A stretch of 64,000 nt of DNA from Clostridia bacterium (GTDB lineage: Bacteria > Bacillota > Peptococcia > DRI-13 > UBA5745). The position numbers were made by a program, and so were the translations under genes. The first letter of the stretch is position 1. Every line of letters begins with the position of its first letter. This document shows positions 1 to 8,234 of the stretch, one piece after another. Location of the stretch: positions 19,934 through 83,933 of the forward strand of contig JAHDPO010000035.1 in NCBI GenBank assembly GCA_018434325.1. The letters run 5' to 3'. Below the pieces are notes generated by a model. The model was not told the origin of the DNA, searched no databases, and worked only from the letters and a program-made list of their open reading frames with translations.

Positions 1-817
1 TTGCCGCCTGCAAGGCTTCACAACAGCAGCCGCAGCAATTGCAGATAAACGCCGGGTCCTGGCGGACATTTTCGCCCATTTGCACCAGATTAGCTGCATA
101 AGAACGCTCCAGCACGTCCATTGCTTCTTTCTTGTCGATCAGTCTGGCATGCCGGCCGTTTTCCGCAAGAGAGCGGGCCACATTGCCTAAGGTGAGGCAA
201 ACATCCAACGGAGCATTTATTTCGCATGGCTGGTTTGCATGGAACATTTTATGTCTGCAATAGCAGGTGCCGACGCCTATATGAGTCGCTTCCTCAATAA
301 TATGGCTGGCTCGCTCATAATCCAAAATATGAATGGTATTTTCATTGGTCAGAACCGGCTCCTGCACATAAACCCGGCTCAGGCGGGTCTCGGTTGCGAA
401 GAATAGGTCCTTAACAAAATCTTCTTCCACATTCATGTATTGATAATACAATTCACTTAGATATTTCTGATCGATGTCGCCCCTTGTGCGCATCAATGCA
501 AATTCAATAAACCCCGCCATGGGCGGCGGCATGACAAACTGGCGCATCCCGTTATAAAAGGAATCCACAAGAAGGGCCTTTTCGCAAAGGCGCTCTAAAA
601 AAGCCTCGGCCTCTCTTTCGGTGGTATTCCAGATTTTTGCCGCTTTTTTTGCGGTAAACGGCCGGACCGGCAGCAGGGCTACCTGTCTGGCTTCCGGCTC
701 TGTATAAAGTATTTGCAAGATTTTATACAGGCTTTCCGACGGCGGAGCCCCCTGGGTAAACCAATTGATGCGTTCTTCTAGATTCTTATAGGCATCTTTG
801 CTTGTGATATGTCCCAT
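1..817 (-). CDS. 4Fe-4S ferredoxin-type protein with N-terminal winged-helix-like region (partial, runs off left edge)
   Basis: The reverse strand from ATG 817 is open to the window edge, giving about 272 residues without a stop; the C-terminus lies outside. GGAGG seven bases before the ATG supports the start. The first 110 residues resemble a small DNA-binding or structural helical region. Cysteines follow in GVGTCYC and CNCCGCCC, the latter at the window edge, the dense pattern expected of an iron-sulfur module. Related clostridial proteins carry ferredoxin clusters in the missing part. It lies 18 bp after the YgbA-like gene on the same strand, so the two are probably co-transcribed. Role inferred only: redox or electron-transfer protein. 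The translation was made by hand from the sequence. Confidence 0.7.
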   Translation of the reverse strand, partial: MGHITSKDAYKNLEERINWFTQGAPPSESLYKILQILYTEPEARQVALLPVRPFTAKKAAKIWNTTEREAEAFLERLCEKALLVDSFYNGMRQFVMPPPMAGFIEFALMRTRGDIDQKYLSELYYQYMNVEEDFVKDLFFATETRLSRVYVQEPVLTNENTIHILDYERASHIIEEATHIGVGTCYCRHKMFHANQPCEINAPLDVCLTLGNVARSLAENGRHARLIDKKEAMDVLERSYAANLVQMGENVRQDPAFICNCCGCCCEALQAA

Positions 818-835
818 GAACTTACCTCCAAACGC

Positions 836-1135
836 TTATTTATTAAGGATATGCCGCAAAGCAGCCAGGGGATCGCAGTACAGCAGTCTTGGCCCGGAAT
901 AGCGCATGATTTTCCTGATGCTTTCGCGCATTGCCGGCTTATAGCAGTGAACTGTACATTTTGAGCAAAACTTTTTATTTTCACCGAATTGACAGTCGTC
1001 CAGCCTTTGCAAAGCATAATCCAATATAAGCCGGCAATCGGGGCACAGCGGGTCACTGTGCTTTTGCCCTTTGCAGTACATGGCGACCATTTTTCGAAGC
1101 AAATCCTTTTCAAAATTAATCCGGGTTTTTCGCAC
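836..1135 (-). CDS. YgbA-type nitrous oxide-stimulated promoter family protein
   Basis: A 99-residue Cys-rich protein with the family hallmarks: KMVAMYCKGQKH, then CPDCRLILDYALQRLDDC, then FCSKCTVHCYKP and a terminal MRYSGPRLLYCDPLAALRHI. These match the YgbA_NO family, named after an NsrR-controlled E. coli gene tied to nitrosative stress. The paired cysteines suggest metal or iron-sulfur binding. Length is typical. It is the first gene of a probable two-gene minus-strand operon with the iron-sulfur protein at 1-817. The family assignment rests on motif recognition. A direct role in nitric oxide tolerance here is inference. Confidence 0.85.
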   Translation of the reverse strand: MRKTRINFEKDLLRKMVAMYCKGQKHSDPLCPDCRLILDYALQRLDDCQFGENKKFCSKCTVHCYKPAMRESIRKIMRYSGPRLLYCDPLAALRHILNK

Positions 1136-1155
1136 GGTTGGCTGTTCCTCCTTGG

Positions 1156-3111
1156 CTAATTCTCTTCGCCATAGCCCTTTTCAGGGTGTTCCGCTACCAT
1201 AAAATGCTCCGTACTTTCATTACAGTAATAATAAGTATGGCGCATTTTTCTTTTCAGATATTCGGCCAATTCCCTGTCGCAGCAATAAACGTAACATCCT
1301 TTTTTGCCTCGTGTCATCAATACCCGATAAGTATTGCGGATGACTTCATCGGCCAGGAGCTTAACTTTTTTTACAACAGACGGATCCTTGTCCTTTATCT
1401 TTGTCTTATAGCCTCGCAAGGTTTTATTTGCGTCCACGTAGTGGCGTTTTTCGGGCTGCGTTACAATCGCCTCATTCTTAACGATCATATCTTCACCAAT
1501 AATTACCCCGACATAATCAAATTCAAGCCCTTGGCAAGTATGAATGCATCCTATCTCGTCAATGGAATCTTCCATAATCGCCCATAATGATCCATCATTG
1601 TTTTTGTTCCATCTTGCCTGGTAATCTCCTATGCTGATATCGATTGCTTCGGGATTTTTCTTGCTTGCCCAGGGCCAGCAATACCCTGCAACTACTCTTG
1701 ATCCGCTCTGGGAGTCCTCGGACCTATTTTTTTCGCGAATGAGGCGGTGTAATTCGGCAGGAGAATCGACTATCTGAAAATCGTAATCAATCCCTTCAAG
1801 GGTGGCATTGGCTGTTTCACGAATACCAAGGGTATTGTCGATCCATGCAAGATAGCCGTCGGAACCATTGCAGCGGAACTGAGACGGCAAATCCACCACC
1901 GTTACTTTTGCTTTGAAAGCCTCTGCTTGTTTTATAATTTCTTCTTCGCTGCCAATATCCTCGATCAGCACCTTTTGTGATTCATCAAGGAAGAAGATGG
2001 TCAGTTTGGCGGCATTGATCAAGTCCTTAACCTGATTGCCTTTATATGTATTGAGCAAATTGCGGGAGCTTAACCGGTGAGCTTCGTCTACAATCAATAC
2101 ATCCATAAGATTCTTGGTTAAATTCTGATATACGGTTGCACTCTTGAACAAATTGGAGATGCGGGTTTTATGCATCGAGCCGGATAGCTTGGCTTCATAA
2201 ATTGCCCGGGGCGCCGCATTGCTTGTCACGTAATGAGCCAGTTTCTCCCGCCTTGCCAATTCAACAATTAAATTGATGGCAACGACGGTTTTTCCTGTAC
2301 CCGGTCCTCCTCTTACAATAAGCACATGCTTCTTCCGGCCGGTTACCGTATCAGCCAGATCTAATGCTGTTTCATAAATGATTTTTTGGTCGTCGATAAG
2401 AATGAATTCTTGCTTACCTGTCATCATAGACCCAAGGCAGTTGGCCAGATCTTTTGAGGGGCGAATCTTGCCGGCGTCTATTTTATAGAGCACGTCTTTT
2501 TTATCGCCGTATTTGATGAAACGCCTGATGAACATACGCAGTTTTTCATTGTCGCTCATGAGAAAAACGGGTGCTTTACGTAAATGTTCCTCATAGAAGG
2601 GATTCACAATAACCGGTGTATGTTCATTTTCTATATAGTTGTGGAGATAAGCGCAAGGATACAATCCAATCTGTTCCTGCCGGATAGTTGTATTATAATC
2701 CTCCATAAGCTCTTTATAAGACCAGGCCTGATAGGATGGATGCAGAACATTACCGAATCGTGCAACACGAACAATGGCATCCATTTCAGTCAATTTTACT
2801 TCGTCCCATTGCTTTAGCTCAACAATGATGACATTTCCGGTTTGATTCTCGTCATAGCCTGAGATAAGGAAGTCGATCCTTCGTCCCGTTTGAGGAATAT
2901 TGTATTCGATGGCAATCCCTGAATTATCCGGAATAGTCGGGTCATCAAGAATGTTCCGCATATATTGCAGCGATACCTGCCAGGAACGCTGCTCCGATCT
3001 TCCGACACCACGGCCCAGCTTTCGTTTCATACAATCGGCGATCATTCCAGAAATCTGATTATCCCGAACATGCAGCATAAAATTTTTTTTGTCTTCAGCA
3101 TAAACAAGCAT
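1156..3111 (-). CDS. DUF2075 / Schlafen-group-3-like superfamily 1 helicase-type ATPase
   Basis: 651 residues. The first 240 residues form a nuclease-like or recognition region (VIIVELKQWD near residue 98, reminiscent of a PD-(D/E)XK strand with E-x-K). An SF1-type motor follows: Walker A GGPGTGKT near residue 265, DVLIVDEAHRL as Walker B, then a DESQKV motif and C-terminal THTCQGLEFDYVGVIIG, plus RVLMTRGKKGCYVYC as the helicase arginine motif. This is the DUF2075 family, found in stand-alone genes and in phage-defence contexts. ATG 3111 has GGAG seven bases upstream. It probably acts on nucleic acid; substrate unknown. Neighbours are redox genes with no obvious functional link. Confidence 0.88.
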   Translation of the reverse strand: MLVYAEDKKNFMLHVRDNQISGMIADCMKRKLGRGVGRSEQRSWQVSLQYMRNILDDPTIPDNSGIAIEYNIPQTGRRIDFLISGYDENQTGNVIIVELKQWDEVKLTEMDAIVRVARFGNVLHPSYQAWSYKELMEDYNTTIRQEQIGLYPCAYLHNYIENEHTPVIVNPFYEEHLRKAPVFLMSDNEKLRMFIRRFIKYGDKKDVLYKIDAGKIRPSKDLANCLGSMMTGKQEFILIDDQKIIYETALDLADTVTGRKKHVLIVRGGPGTGKTVVAINLIVELARREKLAHYVTSNAAPRAIYEAKLSGSMHKTRISNLFKSATVYQNLTKNLMDVLIVDEAHRLSSRNLLNTYKGNQVKDLINAAKLTIFFLDESQKVLIEDIGSEEEIIKQAEAFKAKVTVVDLPSQFRCNGSDGYLAWIDNTLGIRETANATLEGIDYDFQIVDSPAELHRLIREKNRSEDSQSGSRVVAGYCWPWASKKNPEAIDISIGDYQARWNKNNDGSLWAIMEDSIDEIGCIHTCQGLEFDYVGVIIGEDMIVKNEAIVTQPEKRHYVDANKTLRGYKTKIKDKDPSVVKKVKLLADEVIRNTYRVLMTRGKKGCYVYCCDRELAEYLKRKMRHTYYYCNESTEHFMVAEHPEKGYGEEN

Positions 3112-3146
3112 AGGATAACTCCGTATATTCTTATTTAATTCTTAGT

Positions 3147-3488
3147 TTATTCCCAAGTTTTCCATACATCCGCTTGATAACCGACGGTCGCTTTATTGCC
3201 GTTGCGGACAACCGGCGTTTTGATTAGTATGGGATTTTCGAGAATTTTTTCTTCTTTATCTTCTTCTCTAAGGTATTTAAACAATGCCAATAATTGCTTA
3301 TCCTTGCAGCCCGGATCAACTAGATTTTCATACCCGCCTACAGCTTTCTTGACACTGTTTAATTCACCTTTGCTCATCCCTTTCTGAAGAAGGTCAATGA
3401 GCTGATATTTTATGCCCCGCTCTTTGAAGTATCTTTCCGCTTTTTTTGTATCAAAGCATTTGGATTTTCCAAATATTTGTATGTTCAA
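3147..3488 (-). CDS. ArsC/Spx-family thioredoxin-fold protein
   Basis: Read from TTG 3488, with GGAGG seven bases upstream, this gives 113 residues starting MNIQIFGKSKCFDTKKAERY. A start further upstream (3515) is open but lacks a comparable ribosome site. The N-terminal FGKSKCFDTKKA has a single redox Cys followed by Thr, as in ArsC-fold proteins, and ILENPILIKTPVVRNG is the conserved proline-containing strand of the ArsC/Spx/MgsR group. Members reduce arsenate or bind RNA polymerase; the sequence does not separate these. No arsR or arsB lies nearby, so an arsenic role is not supported by context. It sits just after the broken DsbA-family gene, 17 bp away. Confidence 0.8.
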   Translation of the reverse strand: MNIQIFGKSKCFDTKKAERYFKERGIKYQLIDLLQKGMSKGELNSVKKAVGGYENLVDPGCKDKQLLALFKYLREEDKEEKILENPILIKTPVVRNGNKATVGYQADVWKTWE

Positions 3489-3505
3489 AGGAACGCCTCC
3501 AAATC

Positions 3506-4129
3506 TTAATCGCAACGGATAGCCTTGATAATTTGTGCAAGGGGCTGCGCGCCGCTGATTCCATATTTTCCATCGATAATGAGGTAGGGAACCGCGTTGA
3601 CGCCATATTGCTCTGCAAGAAGCAGATCTTGCTCCACCGCGTCTTTAGTGCCGGCGCTGTTGTAGTGCTGCTCTCATTGCGCAAAGTCTATGCCGCTTTG
3701 CCGGATGCACTCGTTTATAACATCCGGATCTTCGACGTTGCGGTTTAGTACGAACAGCGCGTTTTGCAGAGCGTCAAAAACGTCCCAATAACCGGCGTCT
3801 CCCGCAGTGAGGTATGCCGCTTTGCAAGCGATAAGCGCCTTCATAGAGGTCGGAAAGGGAAATTCCGCCTGATGCATTCCGGCGATGTTAAACCGGTGCA
3901 GATCATCATTTTGATTTGCCGCTTGCCAATGGCTTAGAATTTCAACCTTAGCCGCTGCTCTTGAACCAAACATCTTGTCAAAATCGCCTGCCGATTTGAC
4001 CAATGCATAAGATCGATGCACAATTTCGACTTCCGGCATTATTTTTTGGAGCTGACGCATCCGATATGACATTGGAAAGCAGAAGCTGCATATGACGTCA
4101 TGGAAAAATTCAACGGTCACTTTGTTCAT
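3506..4129 (-). pseudogene. DsbA-family thiol oxidoreductase (FrnE-like) interrupted by an in-frame TGA
   Basis: ATG 4129 (AAAAGGAGAAG upstream) opens a 207-codon frame ending at TAA 3506-3508, but codon 152 (3674-3676) is TGA. Residues before it carry the thioredoxin-fold start FFHDVICSFCFPMSYR with the CxxC pair C14/C17. Residues after it, in the same frame, continue the family: EQDLLLAEQYGVNAVPYLII, with the cis-Pro loop, and GISGAQPLAQIIKAI. No base is gained or lost, so this is one nonsense codon, perhaps TGG or CGA mutated to TGA, or a sequencing error. Selenocysteine is possible but I see no convincing SECIS-like hairpin immediately after the TGA. It would give a 151-residue product lacking the C-terminal strand if not read through. 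Confidence 0.75.
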
Positions 4130-4278
4130 AATAAAACTTCTCCTTTTAATTTGCTCCGGTCAAATTCACATTTGCATTAGTATGATTATAGCATGAGAAC
4201 TCTTATTTTTGATGTCAAATTTAGTAAAGATAAAAGTGAGGGTGGAGGGGCGCTAAGGTGTGGTATAGAACGCAATCT

Positions 4279-4333
4279 AAAGGAGCTGCCTCAACAATCA
4301 GTTTTTGCAAAACCAATTTGAGACAGCCCCCTT
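4279..4333. repeat. Imperfect inverted repeat, terminator-like or insertion-sequence end
   Basis: AAAGGAGCTGCCTCAA at 4279-4294 pairs with TTGAGACAGCCCCCTT at 4318-4333 over 16 positions with three mismatches, loop 23 bases. No T-run follows on either strand that would make a classical terminator. GGGCTGTCTCAA-type ends are common in Bacillota insertion sequences, so this may be a footprint of one. It lies between the DsbA-like gene and the dehydrogenase remnant, a stretch that already shows gene decay. Confidence 0.4.
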
Positions 4334-4345
4334 AGGAATTTTTGA

Positions 4346-4555
4346 TTATGAATAACGGATTAGACCGCCATTTACGTGAAGTACCTGCCCGGTAACATAT
4401 TCTGAATCATTTGAGGCTAAATAAACATATGCCGTGAAATTTCAAATGGTTGAGCAGCATGCCCCATGGGGATATCTGTCCCAAGGATCGCCACATCGTC
4501 CGGAGGATAAGTACTGACACTCAATGGCGTCCAAGCTGGTCCCGGCGCTACAGCC
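4346..4555 (-). pseudogene. 3' remnant of a short-chain dehydrogenase/reductase (SDR), frameshifted
   Basis: The minus strand encodes VAPGPAWTPLSVSTYPP and DVAILGTDIPMGHAAQPFEI, then, after a one-base slip near 4433, AYVYLASNDSEYVTGQVLHV and NGGLIRYS with stop TAA at 4346-4348. These are the C-terminal blocks of classical SDR enzymes of the YhdF/YhxD general-stress type (VAPGP, TGQVLHVNGG). The slip is explained by one missing C in TCACGGCAT. The nucleotide-binding N-terminus with TGxxxGIG and the YxxxK catalytic pair are absent, so this is a dead fragment. Its upstream edge coincides with the end of the HTH-desulfoferrodoxin gene, marking a recombination or deletion joint. Confidence 0.75.
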
Positions 4556-5143
4556 TTACTTTATTGAATATATCGATAAACCATGCTTGATACAATAAGC
4601 ATATAGTTTACCGCCGGCAGTAATAGGAAATCTGCAGCTTGGGCTTTGTTCCGGGTACAACCGGTTCAGAAATACCCTGTCACTTTTAACATAGGCCACA
4701 AAAGAAAGATAATGGTCTTTAGCCATTGGATGGTCAAAGGTGACAAAGTAATCCGTATCCATTTCCTCTATGGTGATGTTGAGTTCAATAGTTGCATCCA
4801 GGGGCAATATACGTTCCAGTTTTCTTCCACAGCAGAATATGGAGGCACTTCCTGTGCTAACCAAAATATTGCCGCATGAAGGGCATACATAAAAACGAAC
4901 CTTGTCAATATTTCCGCTGTCCGGCTTATTTGATGTAATTTCCCCTTCCATCATCTGTTTCATATCAACATCCAAAATAACAGATAGTTCTGGCCACAGT
5001 GATAAATCAGGGCATCCTAACCCACATTCCCATTTTGAAACCGTTTTATTTTGAATGCCTAGCGCATCTGCAATATTTCTCTGTGTAAGATTTTTTTCTT
5101 TGCGCAGCTTGGCTATTAATTTACCTATTTTTACACAATCCAT
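4556..5143 (-). CDS. XRE-family regulator fused to a desulfoferrodoxin-like iron module
   Basis: 195 residues; ATG 5143 preceded by GGAGG. Residues 5-62 are a clear XRE helix-turn-helix (LIAKLRKEKNLTQRNIADAL, NKTVSKWECGLGCPD). Residues 84-115 have VCPSCGNIL and FCCGRKLERI, the CxxC...CC arrangement of desulforedoxin Fe(SCys)4 centres. The C-terminal half contains DHPMAKDHYLSFVAYVK and YAYCIKHGL, matching the HPM, HY and CxxH ligands of the superoxide reductase iron site; the first His-containing loop (EKHVP) is not evident. Such a protein could sense iron, superoxide or nitric oxide and control its neighbours. It ends at the junction with the SDR remnant, so the last residues may be chimeric. 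Confidence 0.82.
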   Translation of the reverse strand: MDCVKIGKLIAKLRKEKNLTQRNIADALGIQNKTVSKWECGLGCPDLSLWPELSVILDVDMKQMMEGEITSNKPDSGNIDKVRFYVCPSCGNILVSTGSASIFCCGRKLERILPLDATIELNITIEEMDTDYFVTFDHPMAKDHYLSFVAYVKSDRVFLNRLYPEQSPSCRFPITAGGKLYAYCIKHGLSIYSIK

Positions 5144-5179
5144 GCCTCCACCTCCATTTCTTCTTTTAGTATAACAAAC

Positions 5180-7216
5180 TTATAGAAACCTTGTAATTAT
5201 TTGAACCAGCCTTGATGGCAGCTGCTTCAAATCGGTTATATCCAATGTGTTTTCGGCTCCGTAAAGCTCACGGATAGCATCTTTATCCTGGCCAATAGCT
5301 GCAGCAAGGAACCGGATGCCTTTACGCCTGAATTCCTGTAAAGTAGCCTTCATATCATAAGCTGCTTTTTCACCTGTGTAGTCAGGCATTGCCTTAGGCT
5401 GTCCATCACTGATGCTGATTATTAATTTGGTCTTTTGCGGTGCACTAAGCAATCTATCGGAAATAATACGCAACGCCATACCATCCCGGTTATTGCTGCG
5501 CGCCTGAATGTTCATAAGCGCATATTTTTCATCCGCATCTTTGCTTTCAAAGTCTACATATGCATAAATAGACATTTGTTCCCGTTTGGAGCGATCTGCC
5601 GTATCCCCGTAAACCATTATCGGAATGCCACACCCGGTGCAGAATTCATATAAAGCAAAGGCTGCCTCTTTGGCTGCAGTTAAGCGGCCGAAGGCTGACA
5701 TAGACGCTGATTCGTCAATCCTGAGAGCAACTGCAAGAGAGGGTTCTTCCCCAGGTGGGCGTTTACGGGCAAATACGCGGAAATCCAAAGAGGCGGCCTG
5801 ATCCGCACAAAATTTTGAGCCGTAAAGCTGAGATTTAGCAAATTCAGTGGAAACTTCATGCTCTAAAAGCGGGTTTGTTTTGCGGATCAATTCTCGAATG
5901 ACCGGCAGCAAGGCTGAGGCCATGCTGTTGTATTCTTCCCGGTTTTGCCCGGTAGCTTCCGGCCGGTGGACAATAAGCTTGATTGCCTCATGGAAGCTGC
6001 CTTGAACACTTTGCCGTGCTTCCATATTCAATTGATTACGAAACTCTTTTTTTTGTAATTTATTTGTATCGGACTTATCAAGTTCATGGTAAAAGGGAGC
6101 ACCGTTTTCTCCATTATCCTTGCTTGAAACATCAGTGCTTTTATCACTGCCCGTATCCGAATGCCCTTCACTTTCTGCTGATTTCCTCAGACGGATTGCA
6201 TTTTTATCAGCTTTATCTGACCCCGCAGAATAGTCCCCGTTTTCGGAGATATGAATTTCCATCACTTCCGGATTCTCTCCATCGGAATGAGCATGACCAG
6301 CCATATCTAATTCCGCAAGCTTATCTGTCAAGCCATGGCTTACTAATGCCTGTTCTAAAATAGCCAGCTCCTGTGGGTCGGTGGTAATTTTGTAGAGCAC
6401 CTTAAAATATAGAGTATTTTGTATTGACGCGCCGCTTGCAACGGCGTCAACCCAAAAAAAATAGGAACGCATCCCGGCCACACCTTTAATGGCATTAGCC
6501 CGAGCCGTTTCATCCAACAAAATAATCGTTTCGGCTAAAAGAGAAAGCACATTTTCAGAATGATAGCCTGTTTTAGCTTTGGCCCGTTCCAGCATAACTG
6601 CTTTGGAGGGTAAGTCTAGTTTTTCAGCATGCTGTACCCGATCTCTCAAAGCTTCATTTAAAGGCCGGTAGCCATTATAACCGCGGTTTGTTGTAATAAC
6701 AGCAATAAAATCCGGATGTCGATGCACGATACGATTAGGTAAATTTAGACTTCCATCCGGTTCTAGTGCGGAATTTAAAGCCATTAAAACAGCGGCATCC
6801 CTAATCACTGTGGGCTCCTGAATTTCCAAAAGCCAGCCATTTTCATAAGCGCGGACAATTTCTGACGGATAATAGCAATATTCAACCGTGTCTGATTCAT
6901 CTTTTCCCGACAATACCGGGAGAATAGAGCCAAGCACATCGGATTTATCCATATCAGCAAAGCAAGTTACTTTCGTATAAGGCAGGTTGAAAGCAGCAGA
7001 GAGGGCTTTGGCAAGCTGGGTTTTCCCCGAACCTGCATCGCCCTCCAGTAAAATTGTGCTGATTTTCATTTCACCGTGATTCCAATTTCTTACTACTTCT
7101 TGATATATACGTTTTTCTGCTTCGCTTTCAATATGCGAAGCCGGTTTTTGCCAGACAAGGGATTGCTCTTCTTCTGTCAGCAGTCTGGCAGGTGACAAAA
7201 CACAAATTTGTTGCAT
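5180..7216 (-). CDS. MoxR-type AAA ATPase fused to a von Willebrand factor A (VWA) domain
   Basis: 678 residues. The AAA module holds Walker A EGDAGSGKTQLAKAL near residue 60, NGWLLEIQEP as the Walker B strand and VAVITTNRG-like sensor 1 (FIAVITTNRGYNGYRPL). An acidic, Ser/Asp-rich linker (about residues 310-400) leads to a VWA domain with the MIDAS sequence LRIDESASMS near residue 497 and LIISISDGQPK. MoxR-VWA pairs are usually two genes (CobS/CobT, NorQ/NorD) that insert metals or remodel complexes; here both are one polypeptide. Start ATG 7216 has GGAGTT upstream and follows the previous stop by one base, so it is the third gene of a GIY-YIG / small protein / ATPase operon. Client unknown. 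Confidence 0.85.
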   Translation of the reverse strand: MQQICVLSPARLLTEEEQSLVWQKPASHIESEAEKRIYQEVVRNWNHGEMKISTILLEGDAGSGKTQLAKALSAAFNLPYTKVTCFADMDKSDVLGSILPVLSGKDESDTVEYCYYPSEIVRAYENGWLLEIQEPTVIRDAAVLMALNSALEPDGSLNLPNRIVHRHPDFIAVITTNRGYNGYRPLNEALRDRVQHAEKLDLPSKAVMLERAKAKTGYHSENVLSLLAETIILLDETARANAIKGVAGMRSYFFWVDAVASGASIQNTLYFKVLYKITTDPQELAILEQALVSHGLTDKLAELDMAGHAHSDGENPEVMEIHISENGDYSAGSDKADKNAIRLRKSAESEGHSDTGSDKSTDVSSKDNGENGAPFYHELDKSDTNKLQKKEFRNQLNMEARQSVQGSFHEAIKLIVHRPEATGQNREEYNSMASALLPVIRELIRKTNPLLEHEVSTEFAKSQLYGSKFCADQAASLDFRVFARKRPPGEEPSLAVALRIDESASMSAFGRLTAAKEAAFALYEFCTGCGIPIMVYGDTADRSKREQMSIYAYVDFESKDADEKYALMNIQARSNNRDGMALRIISDRLLSAPQKTKLIISISDGQPKAMPDYTGEKAAYDMKATLQEFRRKGIRFLAAAIGQDKDAIRELYGAENTLDITDLKQLPSRLVQIITRFL

Positions 7217-7217
7217 A

Positions 7218-7688
7218 TTAATATAACTCCAATTCCTCTAAAATGCGCCTGAGTACTCGCTGGCGTTCTCCAATTAATTCCCCTAAATCACTTAGGCTTT
7301 GGGCAAATGCTTTAATGTCCTCATTGATATTTTTATTGTCAGTACAAACCTCTACGGGCAATACGCCACCCTGTACCCCAACCCGTTCCACTGTGGGCTT
7401 TTCCGGGTCATATAAGAGTGGAAGACGGTAAGCCTCTTTGAAGTGAAGTAATGTTCTGGATAAAAAGATGATCAAGTCAAATACTTGATGAATAGGCAGC
7501 TCCTGTGCTAAAAACAATTCGTCATCTTTATCAGTTTTCCAAATCTGTGCGGCAATCTGCATTTTTTTATTTTCTTCCAGCATAGCCGCCCCTAATGTTA
7601 AGCGTTTAATATCAGATTGATAAGCATTTCTGCCGTCTATTCGATCATAATCATTTGACATTATAACAATCTTTTCATTCATCGCCAT
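7218..7688 (-). CDS. Uncharacterised protein of the AAA-VWA operon (DUF6530-like)
   Basis: 156 residues, soluble, no signal peptide or membrane segment. Recognisable blocks are NDYDRIDGRNAYQSDIKRLTL at the N-terminus, IHQVFDLIIFLSRTLLHFKEAYRLPLLYDPE in the middle, and CTDNKNINEDIKAFAQSL followed by GELIGERQRVLRRILEE. I associate this pattern with DUF6530, but not firmly. Its start overlaps the GIY-YIG gene by 10 bp and its stop is one base before the ATPase start, which implies tight co-translation and perhaps physical association with the AAA-VWA protein. Confidence 0.6.
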   Translation of the reverse strand: MAMNEKIVIMSNDYDRIDGRNAYQSDIKRLTLGAAMLEENKKMQIAAQIWKTDKDDELFLAQELPIHQVFDLIIFLSRTLLHFKEAYRLPLLYDPEKPTVERVGVQGGVLPVEVCTDNKNINEDIKAFAQSLSDLGELIGERQRVLRRILEELELY

Positions 7689-8032
7689 ATCCTCCTTGCA
7701 TTTGGATTAGAAGCAATACACTGTTCTCTTAAGCTTTCTAATTTCGCCGTATGATCTTCGTTTGGGTCATCATATTTCAACATTTCGATAACTGATAGTT
7801 CGAATCCTGACAGACCATATTTATTCCAAAGTTCCTGTAACTGTTTATTGGGGTGCCAGTCGGCTGACAATTTTATATTGGTACTGTTAAAGTCCGCTTT
7901 TGTATCTTTAGAAATGCCTAAGAATACTTCGCCGGTTTCTCTACAGCAGTATGAAATTACACCCATTTCCGGGCGTCTGTTTTTATAGGCTTCTAAGAGT
8001 TCTTTTTTTCTTTTTATATCCATCGTTTTCAC
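7679..8032 (-). CDS. GIY-YIG nuclease-like small protein
   Basis: 117 residues. MGVISYCCRETGEVFLGIS fits the GIY-YIG strand pair in degenerate form (GVISYCC for GIY, FLGIS for YIG), followed by NSTNIKLSADWHPNKQLQELWNKYG, the family's N-terminal helix with Asn/Trp-rich loop. Catalytic Tyr and Arg are not fully conserved, so nuclease activity is uncertain. It begins the three-gene operon ending in the AAA-VWA ATPase. Related short GIY-YIG proteins in Clostridia are uncharacterised. The terminator hairpin at 8063-8113 lies just upstream and separates it from the plus-strand genes. Confidence 0.7.
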   Translation of the reverse strand: MKTMDIKRKKELLEAYKNRRPEMGVISYCCRETGEVFLGISKDTKADFNSTNIKLSADWHPNKQLQELWNKYGLSGFELSVIEMLKYDDPNEDHTAKLESLREQCIASNPNARRIWR

Positions 8033-8062
8033 CTCGACTCAAGTATAAACCCAATATACTTA

Positions 8063-8113
8063 AAAAATAATCCACGCTCCGTAGACCAAACGGAAGCGTG
8101 GATTATTTTTTTA
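8063..8113. terminator. Bidirectional Rho-independent terminator-like hairpin
   Basis: AAAATAATCCACGCT pairs with AGCGTGGATTATTTT across a short loop, with A-run before and T-run (TTTTTTT) after the stem. It stands between the minus-strand operon starting at 8032 and the plus-strand gene at 8235. Upstream of the former it cannot end that transcript, so it may mark an old gene boundary or stop read-through from a lost neighbour. Confidence 0.75.
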
Positions 8114-8234
8114 TTGTTATTTTATAATTTCCCTTACCAAAAGCGATTTCTATGTAGTACTTTATTTCATGCGAACAGGCTTGTCATTATTCGCTATTCC
8201 GTATATAATTGCTGTATTGTGATTTGGTGAAAGG

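Noticed and set aside
778..1113. Minus-strand frame overlapping the YgbA-like gene
   Set aside because: The YgbA frame has the family motifs; this is an alternate frame without a ribosome site.
3674..3676. Selenocysteine codon in the DsbA-family gene
   Set aside because: No evident SECIS hairpin just downstream and Sec is not expected at this position; treated as nonsense or error, left open in the findings.
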